Below, piece by piece: positions 15,983-22,523 of a stretch of 61,705 bases of DNA (its first letter is position 1; each line of letters opens with the position of its first letter). The DNA comes from CS1-C013 sp964353745 (GTDB lineage: Archaea; Aenigmatarchaeota; Aenigmatarchaeia; Aenigmatarchaeales; Aenigmatarchaeaceae): NCBI GenBank assembly GCA_964353745.1, contig CAYGWD010000002.1, positions 1 through 61,705 on the forward strand, written 5' to 3'. The position numbers and the translations under genes are program-made. Under the pieces are notes generated by a model. The model made no database searches. It was given only the letters and a program-made list of their open reading frames with translations, and was not told where the DNA came from.

Positions 15983-16068
15983 TAACAAAAATGTATGTGG
16001 TGAACACAGAGAAGATAGACCACGAAAAATTGCAGAGTTTTATCTTGAGTGGGTATGAGAAAAAATGA
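15979..16068 (+). CDS. Minigene, 29 aa
   Basis: GTG at 15979 has a strong GGAGG (15967-15971) seven bases away, unusually good for such a short frame, and both ends overlap neighbouring genes as in an operon. The peptide is MITKMYVVNTEKIDHEKLQS and a short Lys-rich tail. No known motif. The next frame starts inside its stop (ATGA). Confidence 0.35.
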   Translation: MITKMYVVNTEKIDHEKLQSFILSGYEKK

Positions 16069-16187
16069 AGAAAGAGGTTTGGAGAGTTTGTAATGATTGT
16101 GGCTATGAATTCACAGAAAATAGTAGATATTGTCCTAGCTGTGAATCTGAAGATGTAGGAGAGTTTGAAGATGAAACAACTGTTTAA
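16065..16187 (+). CDS. Zinc-ribbon minigene, 40 aa
   Basis: Forty residues holding a single zinc ribbon: VCNDCGYEF ... YCPSCES, two CxxC knuckles 12 residues apart, then an acidic tail. Such ribbons mediate DNA or protein contacts. It starts on the ATGA overlap with the preceding frame and is itself overlapped by the next gene, so translation is coupled through this run. Confidence 0.6.
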   Translation: MKKEVWRVCNDCGYEFTENSRYCPSCESEDVGEFEDETTV

Positions 16188-16287
16188 TCCTGATTGTTCC
16201 AGGTGTAAAAGGTTTTGGCTATTGAATTGTTCAGCCAATACTATCAGATGTAGAAAATTTGTTAGAGTTGAAGTTTATGCCAAATGA
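16171..16287 (+). CDS. Cys-rich minigene, 38 aa
   Basis: Starts at the ATG inside the end of the zinc-ribbon gene and ends 11 bases inside the ATPase gene. The peptide has CSRCKRFWLLNCS and a further RCRKF, four Cys that could bind one zinc, with a basic C-terminus. Overlaps on both sides favour a real coupled gene. Unrecognised. Confidence 0.4.
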   Translation: MKQLFNPDCSRCKRFWLLNCSANTIRCRKFVRVEVYAK

Positions 16288-17551
16288 TTTGAAAGAATAT
16301 TTAACACAGGAAAGAATAGAGTTAGAAAAGACTCAAGATAATCCTGAGCTTATTGAAATGCTAGATGATTGGTTAGATGCTTCTAGTGAGCAAGAGATTT
16401 TAGAAAATCCTAACCTTTTAAATACTATTGTCAAAGAAATTAGCAAAAAAGTAGTCGGAGAAGAGGAAACAATCAAGACAATATTGTTATCTTGTTTTGG
16501 TTCAAAGGTCGAGAACCATCAGATAGCCTCTTATAATCTATTGATTAATTCTGAATCTGGAGCTGGTAAGGATTTTGTAGCGTATAACACGATACAGATT
16601 TTACCCAAAGAAACCTGGCTGAAGAGGACCAGGATAACTCCTAATGTCTTTACTTATTGGCATAACCCAAAGTTTGAGCCTGAATGGTCCTGGGATGGAA
16701 GAATTTGTTATCTTGAAGATATTTCTGATACTGTAATGAACGCTGAAGTTTTCAAAACTATGTGTTCTAGTGGTTCTAGTGCTACTGTCTTGATAAATCA
16801 GATACCGATAGATATAGAGATAAAAGGAAAACCTGTAATGGTCCTAACTTCTGCTAATGCCTCTCCCAATACAGAAGTTACTAGAAGATTTACTATTGTT
16901 AACTTGGATGAGAGTGTTAACCAAACAGAAGCTATCATGAAAAGACAGGCCAATCATGAAACTAACGGATTGGAAGTTGAATATAATAAAAATCTGACAA
17001 ATGCTTTGGCCAAACTGAAAAGAATAAAGGTAAAGATACCTTATGCTGAAGTTTTACCTGAATTTTTACCTAAGAACTCAATTATAATGAGAACTCATTT
17101 CCAAAGATTTTTAGATCTAATAAAATCTTCTTGTGCATTACATCAATATCAGAGAGTTCAAGACGAAAATGATTTTTATTTAGCTGATGGTCAAGATTAC
17201 GATATTGCTAGAGAGGTATTGTTGAAGCTAACTTCTAATCCTTTTATGATTCCTTTAACTCACAACGATAAGAAATTGTTAGAAATATTTGATGACCTAG
17301 TAGAACCTATTAGTGCTAAAGAGTTGGAAGCTAAGGTTAACTTTCTGTCAGTAGCTCAGATGTATAACTTACTCAACAAGCTATCAAAATATGGATTTTT
17401 AGAAAAAACTATAAAGGAGTATGAAGATAGCAGAAAAAATTCTACTGCATGGTTTAAATCGGATTCAATTAAAGTTAGTCCTTTAAAAATTCCAAAATGG
17501 TCTGAAATCAAAGAAAATCTGCTGAATAATAAGAATGGTCAGAATGATTAG
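16277..17551 (+). CDS. AAA+ ATPase, probable replication protein of the element
   Basis: A 424-residue P-loop ATPase: Walker A ESGAGKD (residues about 92-98), Walker B ICYLEDIS (about 143-150), a sensor-like VLTSANAS and an arginine-finger-like TRRFTIVN near 203-210. The Walker spacing and sensor Asn resemble the MCM/phage helicase side of AAA+. The last 150 residues contain a winged-helix-like unit (ISAKELEAKVNFLSVAQMYNLLNKLSKYGFLEK). This is the best candidate for the replication helicase/initiator of the element, and iteron-like repeats begin at its stop codon. ATG at 16277 overlaps the previous stop; an upstream TTG-type start at 16259 is less likely. Confidence 0.7.
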   Translation: MPNDLKEYLTQERIELEKTQDNPELIEMLDDWLDASSEQEILENPNLLNTIVKEISKKVVGEEETIKTILLSCFGSKVENHQIASYNLLINSESGAGKDFVAYNTIQILPKETWLKRTRITPNVFTYWHNPKFEPEWSWDGRICYLEDISDTVMNAEVFKTMCSSGSSATVLINQIPIDIEIKGKPVMVLTSANASPNTEVTRRFTIVNLDESVNQTEAIMKRQANHETNGLEVEYNKNLTNALAKLKRIKVKIPYAEVLPEFLPKNSIIMRTHFQRFLDLIKSSCALHQYQRVQDENDFYLADGQDYDIAREVLLKLTSNPFMIPLTHNDKKLLEIFDDLVEPISAKELEAKVNFLSVAQMYNLLNKLSKYGFLEKTIKEYEDSRKNSTAWFKSDSIKVSPLKIPKWSEIKENLLNNKNGQND

Positions 17552-17630
17552 AACAATAAGAATGATTAGAACGATTAGAATAATTCTAATGATTCTAATC
17601 GTTCTAATCGTTATTGGCCTCTAATCGTTC
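17541..17630. repeat. Iteron-like repeat array, candidate replication origin
   Basis: Within about 90 bases the unit GATTAGAAC and its complement GTTCTAATC, with one-base variants, occur about seven times: direct copies first, then a palindrome with arms AACGATTAGAA and TTCTAATCGTT (about 17571-17604), then further copies. The array starts in the last codons of the AAA+ gene and runs into non-coding DNA. Iterons next to an initiator gene are the usual layout of a plasmid origin. Confidence 0.6.
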
Positions 17631-17667
17631 TACTAACAGTAATTGATTAATAAAAAATGGTGTGAAC

Positions 17668-17766
17668 ATGGCTAAAAAAATAAGAATTGTTATTGTTGAA
17701 AACGAGTTAAAAGAGTTCCAGCTCGGTTTGAGACGTTTAATCCGACAGATTGAGAAGGGAGTTTGA
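17668..17766 (+). CDS. Minigene, 32 aa
   Basis: A 32-codon frame starting ATG at 17668 after GGTGTGAAC. The peptide MAKKIRIVIVENELKEFQL plus a basic tail has a strand-helix look and could be a tiny DNA-binding or RHH-type protein (KIRIVIV strand). It ends two bases before the next ATG (TGAGATG). Weak but operon-consistent. Confidence 0.35.
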   Translation: MAKKIRIVIVENELKEFQLGLRRLIRQIEKGV

Positions 17767-17767
17767 G

Positions 17768-17965
17768 ATGAACGATAAATTATTGATAAACAGGCTGAAA
17801 AAATTGGATTTAATGATTTCAGCTCTTTTGAAAACTCTTAAGGAGCTGGGAGAAAATGAAAAGGAAACAAAGGAATTAACATCCTTTTCAATCAAACAAT
17901 CCAAGCTCTTTTTGAAAACATTTTATGGATCTGAAAGTCAAAAAAAATCTTCTGAGGGTTATTGA
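17768..17965 (+). CDS. Small coiled-coil protein, 65 aa
   Basis: Starting at ATG 17768 (directly after the previous stop) the protein is an uninterrupted amphipathic helix with leucine heptads: LLINRLKKLDLMISALLKTLKELGENEKE, then a Ser/Lys-rich tail. It probably forms a coiled coil. An earlier in-frame ATG at 17750 overlaps the upstream gene and is less likely. No family recognised. Confidence 0.5.
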   Translation: MNDKLLINRLKKLDLMISALLKTLKELGENEKETKELTSFSIKQSKLFLKTFYGSESQKKSSEGY

Positions 17966-17966
17966 A

Positions 17967-18095
17967 ATGAGATACTGTAAAACCTGTCAGGAATGGAGAG
18001 AAGATTTAAAGAACTGCCTTAGAAGGAATCATGATATAGATTGGAACAATTTCAGAGAGGATAAAGTTGGCATGGATGTATGCCTAAACGAATAA
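17967..18095 (+). CDS. Cys-containing minigene, 42 aa
   Basis: Starts one base after the previous stop. The N-terminus RYCKTCQEWRED has one CxxC; two single Cys follow (KNCLRR, DVCLNE), spaced as a possible zinc site similar to short phage zinc-binding peptides. Hydrophilic otherwise. Operon position and Cys pattern make it credible. Confidence 0.45.
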   Translation: MRYCKTCQEWREDLKNCLRRNHDIDWNNFREDKVGMDVCLNE

Positions 18096-18155
18096 AACAC
18101 ATCAAAAGAATTCAATTTTATTATTTGTTATAAACATTACCTAACTGTTGTTTGT

Positions 18156-18171
18156 TGTTTCATTAATAATA
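18156..18171 (+). promoter_or_regulatory. Element promoter/operator motif, site 2
   Basis: TGTTTCATTAATAATA, an exact 16-base inverted copy of 21264-21279, upstream of the second AbrB-like gene. It runs into AGGATGTTAAA, which repeats inverted at the left end (TTTAACATCCT, 14622-14632), linking this region to the attachment site. Confidence 0.55.
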
Positions 18172-18209
18172 GGATGTTAAAACAATACAATTTTTAGAGG
18201 TTGAGAAAA

Positions 18210-18392
18210 ATGCCAAGATTGATAAAACTAAATAAGTTTGGCAGTCTTTCAGTTGTAATACCTATTGGCATTGTAAGGTCTGCAAAGCTTCAAGCTGGAG
18301 AGGAAATGGATTTTGAGTTGATGAATGCCAAGCCTCTGGTTCTGAAATTGAAAAGAAAAGAAGAGCTGGAAAAAGACGAGTGGAGTCAATAA
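18210..18392 (+). CDS. AbrB-like DNA-binding protein, 60 aa
   Basis: MPRLIKLNKFGSLSVVIPIGIVRSAKLQAGEEMDFEL follows the AbrB/MazE swapped-hairpin pattern: strand, turn, the VVIPIGIVR variant of the IPKxLR core, helix-turn with L.aGe.v. A second copy of this fold within the element, different from the 46-residue one. It heads the second operon, containing three more genes with one- or twenty-base spacing. ATG at 18210; an in-frame TTG at 18201 is possible but GAGGTTGAG fits 18210 better. Confidence 0.65.
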   Translation: MPRLIKLNKFGSLSVVIPIGIVRSAKLQAGEEMDFELMNAKPLVLKLKRKEELEKDEWSQ

Positions 18393-18413
18393 AAAACTAA
18401 GGAGAATGATAAA

Positions 18414-18677
18414 ATGTCAAAGAAAACTGTTGGTTGTGATCCATACAGAACCGATGAAGAGAAAACTTTGAATTTCAAATTAAACAAGGCTGAACTGATA
18501 GCAATCGAGTCAGGCCTTCAAATGTTTGCTATAGAATGTAGAGATGATAAAAGCATGAGAGAATCAGTAGAAGATGCTCACTTTACTCTCAGGGATTTGA
18601 TAATACAGGAGCATGAGCAAAGGAAGGAAATCTCTAGCAAGGAATTAGAAGAAAAACAGGCTTTTGGTAGAGGATAA
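18414..18677 (+). CDS. Hypothetical element protein, 87 aa
   Basis: A soluble, acidic, helical protein with a strand TLNFKLNKAEL followed by two long helices (IAIESGLQMFAIEC, SVEDAHFTLRDLIIQEHEQRKEIS). No family recognised. AGGAGA precedes the ATG, and the stop overlaps the next start by one base (TAATG), so the two are translated together. Confidence 0.6.
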   Translation: MSKKTVGCDPYRTDEEKTLNFKLNKAELIAIESGLQMFAIECRDDKSMRESVEDAHFTLRDLIIQEHEQRKEISSKELEEKQAFGRG

Positions 18678-19138
18678 TGGCTGAATTAAAATCTTTGGCA
18701 GATTCAGAAAATGAAGTGATGCTCTCTAGAAAAGAGTTTGATTTCAAACTTGCTCTGATCTATCAGATAAATCGTATAGGTCAGTTGTCAGCTAGTGTTT
18801 TAAACATCAGTTCTGGTGATGCAGGTTTCAAGGAATATACTGATGAATTAAAGGTATTGTCAGCTTACTATCTGGAGAGTGCTATTTCTATTCTTGAAAA
18901 TATGTTAGCCTTCTATCTGGATGAAGAGGTAAAAAATAAATTAAAATATCTTGAAGCTGACTTTTTGTCTAGGCAGGATCATATAGATAAACAAGTTTTT
19001 GGAGGAACAGTATTTGGCTCTTACTACAATAGAAGAGATTATGCCTTGAGGAAATTTAGAATCCTGATGGAGTTCATGGGCAAGAAAGGTTTGTTATTAG
19101 AGGAGTTAGGAAATCTAGGAGAAGAAGGTTTGTTATAA
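18677..19138 (+). CDS. Hypothetical helical element protein, 153 aa
   Basis: Predicted all-helical: long amphipathic stretches FDFKLALIYQINRIGQLSASVL, LSAYYLESAISILENMLAFYLDEEVK and YALRKFRILMEFMGKKGLLLEEL. Unrecognised. One-base overlaps join it to the genes on both sides, including the P-loop ATPase that follows, so it may be a partner or adaptor of that ATPase. Confidence 0.6.
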   Translation: MAELKSLADSENEVMLSRKEFDFKLALIYQINRIGQLSASVLNISSGDAGFKEYTDELKVLSAYYLESAISILENMLAFYLDEEVKNKLKYLEADFLSRQDHIDKQVFGGTVFGSYYNRRDYALRKFRILMEFMGKKGLLLEELGNLGEEGLL

Positions 19139-19929
19139 TGCCTAATGTTATTATCAGAGATATTCAAGACAAAATTCTAAACAAGAATCAAAACTTTATC
19201 TGTGCCATAGTTGGAGGCGTTGGGAAAGGTAAGAGTTATATCGGTTTGAGATGGTGCGAACTTATCTCTCCCAGGTTCAATCTTGATTATGTTGTATTCT
19301 CAGCCAAAGATTTTCTAGCTTTGGTCAATTCTGATAAGTTGAAAAAGGGAGATTCTATTCTTTGGGATGAAATGTCTGTTGATATGTATTCTAGGAACTT
19401 CATGGAACTTCAGAACAAATTAATAAACCATGTTCTAACAACTTTCAGAACTAAGAACATAGCCTTATTCTTTACAGCACCTTCTTTAAAATTCGTAGAC
19501 GTGGGAGTTGGTAGACTATGCCATGCTGTTATCGAGCCTGTATCTATCAACAGGGAAAGACAATCTAATATCTTCAAATTCAAATGGATACAGGCTAATC
19601 CTATCACAGGGAAAATAATATATCCTTTTCCTCACATAGTTTCTAAAGGTAGAATCAAAAGAATTGAACGAATGGAATATAAGAAATCTAAATTTGCTGA
19701 TGCTTATGAAATAAAGAGAAAGGAGTTTGCTAACAAGTTATCCAAATCAGTAGAGAAGGATATACTCAAAGCTGAATCATCCGAGAATAGAAAGAAGCAA
19801 ACTGATGAAGACATCATAGAATCAGGAATCAGGGAAGGTATTGATTGGAAGAAAACTAGAGATGTCTGTGCAAGGTTTAACATTCCAAGAGATAGAGCCT
19901 ATAGGATTCAATCTAAAGTGAGCATGTGA
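19138..19929 (+). CDS. Zot/FtsK-like P-loop ATPase
   Basis: A 263-residue P-loop protein: Walker A VGGVGKGKS (residues about 25-33), Walker B DSILWDEMS (about 72-80), and a following segment NHVLTTFRTKNIALFFTAPSLKFVDVGVGRL typical of the Zot/HerA-FtsK group, where these ATPases pump or package DNA or sit at membranes. The C-terminal 100 residues are basic and end in a helix-turn-helix-like element (RDVCARFNIPRDRAYRIQSKVSM). Similar genes are common in archaeal spindle-shaped and filamentous viruses and plasmids. Last gene of the operon. Confidence 0.7.
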   Translation: MPNVIIRDIQDKILNKNQNFICAIVGGVGKGKSYIGLRWCELISPRFNLDYVVFSAKDFLALVNSDKLKKGDSILWDEMSVDMYSRNFMELQNKLINHVLTTFRTKNIALFFTAPSLKFVDVGVGRLCHAVIEPVSINRERQSNIFKFKWIQANPITGKIIYPFPHIVSKGRIKRIERMEYKKSKFADAYEIKRKEFANKLSKSVEKDILKAESSENRKKQTDEDIIESGIREGIDWKKTRDVCARFNIPRDRAYRIQSKVSM

Positions 19930-20010
19930 GAGAGAAGCATATCTTTCTTTCCTTATCTATTAAATTGATAATAGATTATAGAAGTATTAATATTAGCTAA
20001 CTTACTAACT

Positions 20011-21240
20011 TTATTTTGATTTGATTTCTTTCAGTTTGTTAGAAAAAGCTTTGCATAGATCAGGATATTCTTTCATCATTATCCTAACTGCTTCTTGCAT
20101 GGATATTATTTCTCTGCTTTCTTCATCCAAAGGCATGGCACAATTGCCACAGAATTTATTAGTCGGAGAGTTTGGAGTGTTGCATTTAGCACAAATAATA
20201 TAATCTAATGCTCTGTCTATGCTGGTTGTCTTTTGCTTCAGGCCTTTCTTTTCAAGCATTACATCGTCTATATCCTTTGCTGATAAGCTGATGTATATCT
20301 CAGGCATACGAGAGCTTCCTGTCCATCCAGCAAACTTTTTCAACCAAGATTCTTGATAGCCTTCTCTTGCTAATTCAGTTAGCCTAGAATGTCTAAACAG
20401 ATGTGGATGAACTCTTTTTCTTATCTCTGTTCTTTTAACAGATAGTCTTATCATTCTGTAAATTCCAGCAATAGTTAATCTGTTTCCATAATCCTTTTTA
20501 GAAAGACATATGAACATAGGAGAATCTGGATTGTCTTTGTAAGGATGGTTGTTTATCCATTCCTTCAATATCAAAGCTGAGTCTATAATCCTAATCTTTC
20601 TTTGGCCTGTCTTTCCAGAGACAGATAGAACATAACCAAAGTTATCAGAGACAGCATCCTTTATGCTCAAGTTGGTTATCTCTCCAATACGACAAGCTGA
20701 TTCATAGAGAAGCAATATGATTGCCTTGTCTCTCAAGTTATCAGTTCTGTTTGCTATCGTCAAAATTTCTTCCTTTGTCAATAGCTGGTCTGCTGGTAAG
20801 TGATTATTATTTCCTCTTCTCAAACTGATCCATTCGACAACATCAGGATAACCTTTTTTCATCTTATAGTATTTTTGAAAGAATATCTTGATTGTTGTTT
20901 TTCTTCCTATCTTTGTTGGTTCTGATAGCTTATCTATAGATAATAGGTAGCCTTCAACATCCTTTCTTGTTATCTTTTTCAAAGGCTTCCTTACTTTTAG
21001 AAAGAACAATCTTAATACAATCAGATAATTCCTTCTTGAAGATAGAGTTAATGATTTCAATACATTATCCTTATCAAATTCTCTCAAGGCTTCCAAGTGT
21101 TCAGGCAGTATTTTTTCTGATTCCTTCAGCTTCTCTGCATCTTCTCTAAGGATATTTCTCCTATCAAAAGTAGTGTTGGATAGCATGGTCTTTATATGAT
21201 TCTCCAGCTTCTCTGCATCTTTATTAATTTTTGCATCCAT
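20011..21240 (-). CDS. Tyrosine integrase with C-terminal zinc ribbon
   Basis: Tyrosine recombinase of 409 residues. N-terminal SAM-like core-binding domain (about 45-140) and catalytic domain with Arg184 (ACRIGE), His280-x-x-Arg283-His284 (HPHLFRH) and nucleophile Tyr316 (MPEIYISLS); all key residues are present. A C-terminal zinc ribbon follows (Cys350, 353, 364, 367: CAKC...CGNC), seen in some archaeal integrases. The gene lies at the right end, 63 bases from the attachment core, reading inward, and its promoter motif (21264-21279) lies between gene and core, so it is excised together with the element. This is the enzyme expected to have integrated at mre11. Confidence 0.9.
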   Translation of the reverse strand: MDAKINKDAEKLENHIKTMLSNTTFDRRNILREDAEKLKESEKILPEHLEALREFDKDNVLKSLTLSSRRNYLIVLRLFFLKVRKPLKKITRKDVEGYLLSIDKLSEPTKIGRKTTIKIFFQKYYKMKKGYPDVVEWISLRRGNNNHLPADQLLTKEEILTIANRTDNLRDKAIILLLYESACRIGEITNLSIKDAVSDNFGYVLSVSGKTGQRKIRIIDSALILKEWINNHPYKDNPDSPMFICLSKKDYGNRLTIAGIYRMIRLSVKRTEIRKRVHPHLFRHSRLTELAREGYQESWLKKFAGWTGSSRMPEIYISLSAKDIDDVMLEKKGLKQKTTSIDRALDYIICAKCNTPNSPTNKFCGNCAMPLDEESREIISMQEAVRIMMKEYPDLCKAFSNKLKEIKSK

Positions 21241-21263
21241 AATTATCTTGAGGTTATGAATCT

Positions 21264-21279
21264 TATTATTAATGAAACA
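21264..21279 (-). promoter_or_regulatory. Integrase promoter/operator motif, site 3
   Basis: On the minus strand this reads TGTTTCATTAATAATA, beginning 39 bases before the integrase ATG, the same spacing as site 1. Being identical to site 2, it probably binds the same regulator, possibly one of the AbrB-like proteins. Confidence 0.55.
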
Positions 21280-21296
21280 TTTGTTGGTGCATTCCC

Positions 21297-22523
21297 TTGT
21301 TAATAGGCATATTCTCTGACTGCCATTGCGGCTATAAATATGGTGAAGAAAGGTGGAAAGATAGCTTCCTAGCTCTGAACGAGGCCATGGACAAGACAGC
21401 GGACTGTGATTTGATAATAATACCAGGGGATTTATTTGACACGAGGATACCTAGGCCGGAGGTGTTCGCCAAGGTTGCAAGAATATTGAGCAAGGCGCAG
21501 ACCATACCTTCGGAGACAAAGTTCCTGGAAATAATGAACAAGGAAAAGATAGAAATGTCCCCGCTAGCATTAAGAGGTATACCGATAGTTGCTATTCATG
21601 GCACTCATGAGAAGAGGAGCAAGCACTTGATAAATCCGATACAGTCCTTGGAGCATGCAGGTCTGTTGATACACTTGCATTGCGCAACTGCTGTCTTCGA
21701 AATAGAGGGAAGAAAAATCGCTGTTCACGGCATGTCCGGCGTTCCAGACAGATATGCCAAGGATGTCTTTGAACAATGGAATCCTCAACCAGTTTCAGGT
21801 GCGATAAACATTCTAATGATTCATCAGAGCATAGAGCCTTACATATATTCTCCTTTGGAACCGCCTTCCATGAAGATAGACGACTTGCCAAAGGGTTTTG
21901 ATCTGTATTTGTTGGGCCATATGCACTGGCATGAGAGCAGAATATTGAACGACGGTCAATTGCTTGTGTGCGGTAGCACTGTTCCAACAAGCTTGCACAA
22001 GATAGAGGCTGAACAGGAAAAGTGCATCCACAAGTTTGATGGTAAGATTATAACCAGCATACCATTGGAAAATCAGAGAAAGATATTTTGGAAAGATTTT
22101 GACTTTGAGCCGAACATAAAGGAAAGCATTGAGACTTTTGTTGCTTCCATCTCGCCTTTCAAACCCAAGCCGATAATTAACATAAAGGTAAAGGGTTTGA
22201 TAAAAAAAGACCAGCTTCTTCCGAGCTTTTCCAAGATAGAAGAAAAGTTCATGGACAAGGCCATTGTTAACATAAACAAGGATTTGGAATTCGAGGGCTT
22301 TCAGGAACAATTGGAGATGCTGAATGCGTTAAAGGAGCAAAAACTTTCTCCTGAGGAGCACGGCTTGAAGATACTTCAGGAGAACCTGAAACAGGCCAAC
22401 TGCGGGATAAAGATTGAAGAGATATTCGAATACCTGGTTCAGGGAGACGTTGATTTGATGTTCAACATTCTTACTGGCAGGCAGACCACACTCAAATCAG
22501 GACTGGAGAAGTGGACTGAATGA
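21297..22523 (+). CDS. mre11: Mre11 nuclease (rebuilt start)
   Basis: Mn-dependent nuclease of the Mre11-Rad50 break-repair complex. The phosphoesterase motifs are visible in order: FSDCHCG (Asp8, His10), IIPGDLFDTR, the HGTHEK variant of GNHD/E, ILMIHQS and LLGHMHWHE. The 408 residues include the C-terminal capping and Rad50-binding region. The start is TTG at 21297 with GGTG before it; the first residues MLIGIF are identical to those encoded by the stranded fragment at 14609, so the element rebuilt the protein without changing it. It overlaps rad50 by four bases. Expression now depends on sequences from the element. Confidence 0.93.
   Translation: MLIGIFSDCHCGYKYGEERWKDSFLALNEAMDKTADCDLIIIPGDLFDTRIPRPEVFAKVARILSKAQTIPSETKFLEIMNKEKIEMSPLALRGIPIVAIHGTHEKRSKHLINPIQSLEHAGLLIHLHCATAVFEIEGRKIAVHGMSGVPDRYAKDVFEQWNPQPVSGAINILMIHQSIEPYIYSPLEPPSMKIDDLPKGFDLYLLGHMHWHESRILNDGQLLVCGSTVPTSLHKIEAEQEKCIHKFDGKIITSIPLENQRKIFWKDFDFEPNIKESIETFVASISPFKPKPIINIKVKGLIKKDQLLPSFSKIEEKFMDKAIVNINKDLEFEGFQEQLEMLNALKEQKLSPEEHGLKILQENLKQANCGIKIEEIFEYLVQGDVDLMFNILTGRQTTLKSGLEKWTE
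21303..21310. repeat. attR core, ATAGGCAT
   Basis: Right copy of the attachment core, within codons 3-5 of the live mre11 gene. The bases before it (GTTGGTGCATTCCCTTGTTA) come from the element and supply a GGTG ribosome site and a TTG start. Confidence 0.75.

Larger units (their letters stand above)
14615..21302. mobile_element. Integrative element inserted in the 5' end of mre11
   Basis: A block of about 6.7 kb bounded by ATAGGCAT direct repeats. The left copy lies in a stranded mre11 start, the right in the live mre11. Contents fit a plasmid-like integrative element: a tyrosine integrase at the right end reading inward, a AAA+ replication-type ATPase, iteron-like repeats, a Zot/FtsK-like ATPase, two AbrB-like proteins, a ribbon-helix-helix protein, zinc-ribbon minigenes and tightly overlapping small genes. 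No capsid or conjugation gene is recognisable. The expected circle junction would read ...CTTGTTA-ATAGGCAT-TTAACATCC.... The target is a protein-coding start, not a tRNA. Confidence 0.85.

Noticed and set aside
17541..17630. CRISPR array
   Set aside because: Units are about 9 bases, irregularly spaced and in both orientations, with no spacers of constant length. No other regularly spaced repeat and no cas gene are seen in the window.
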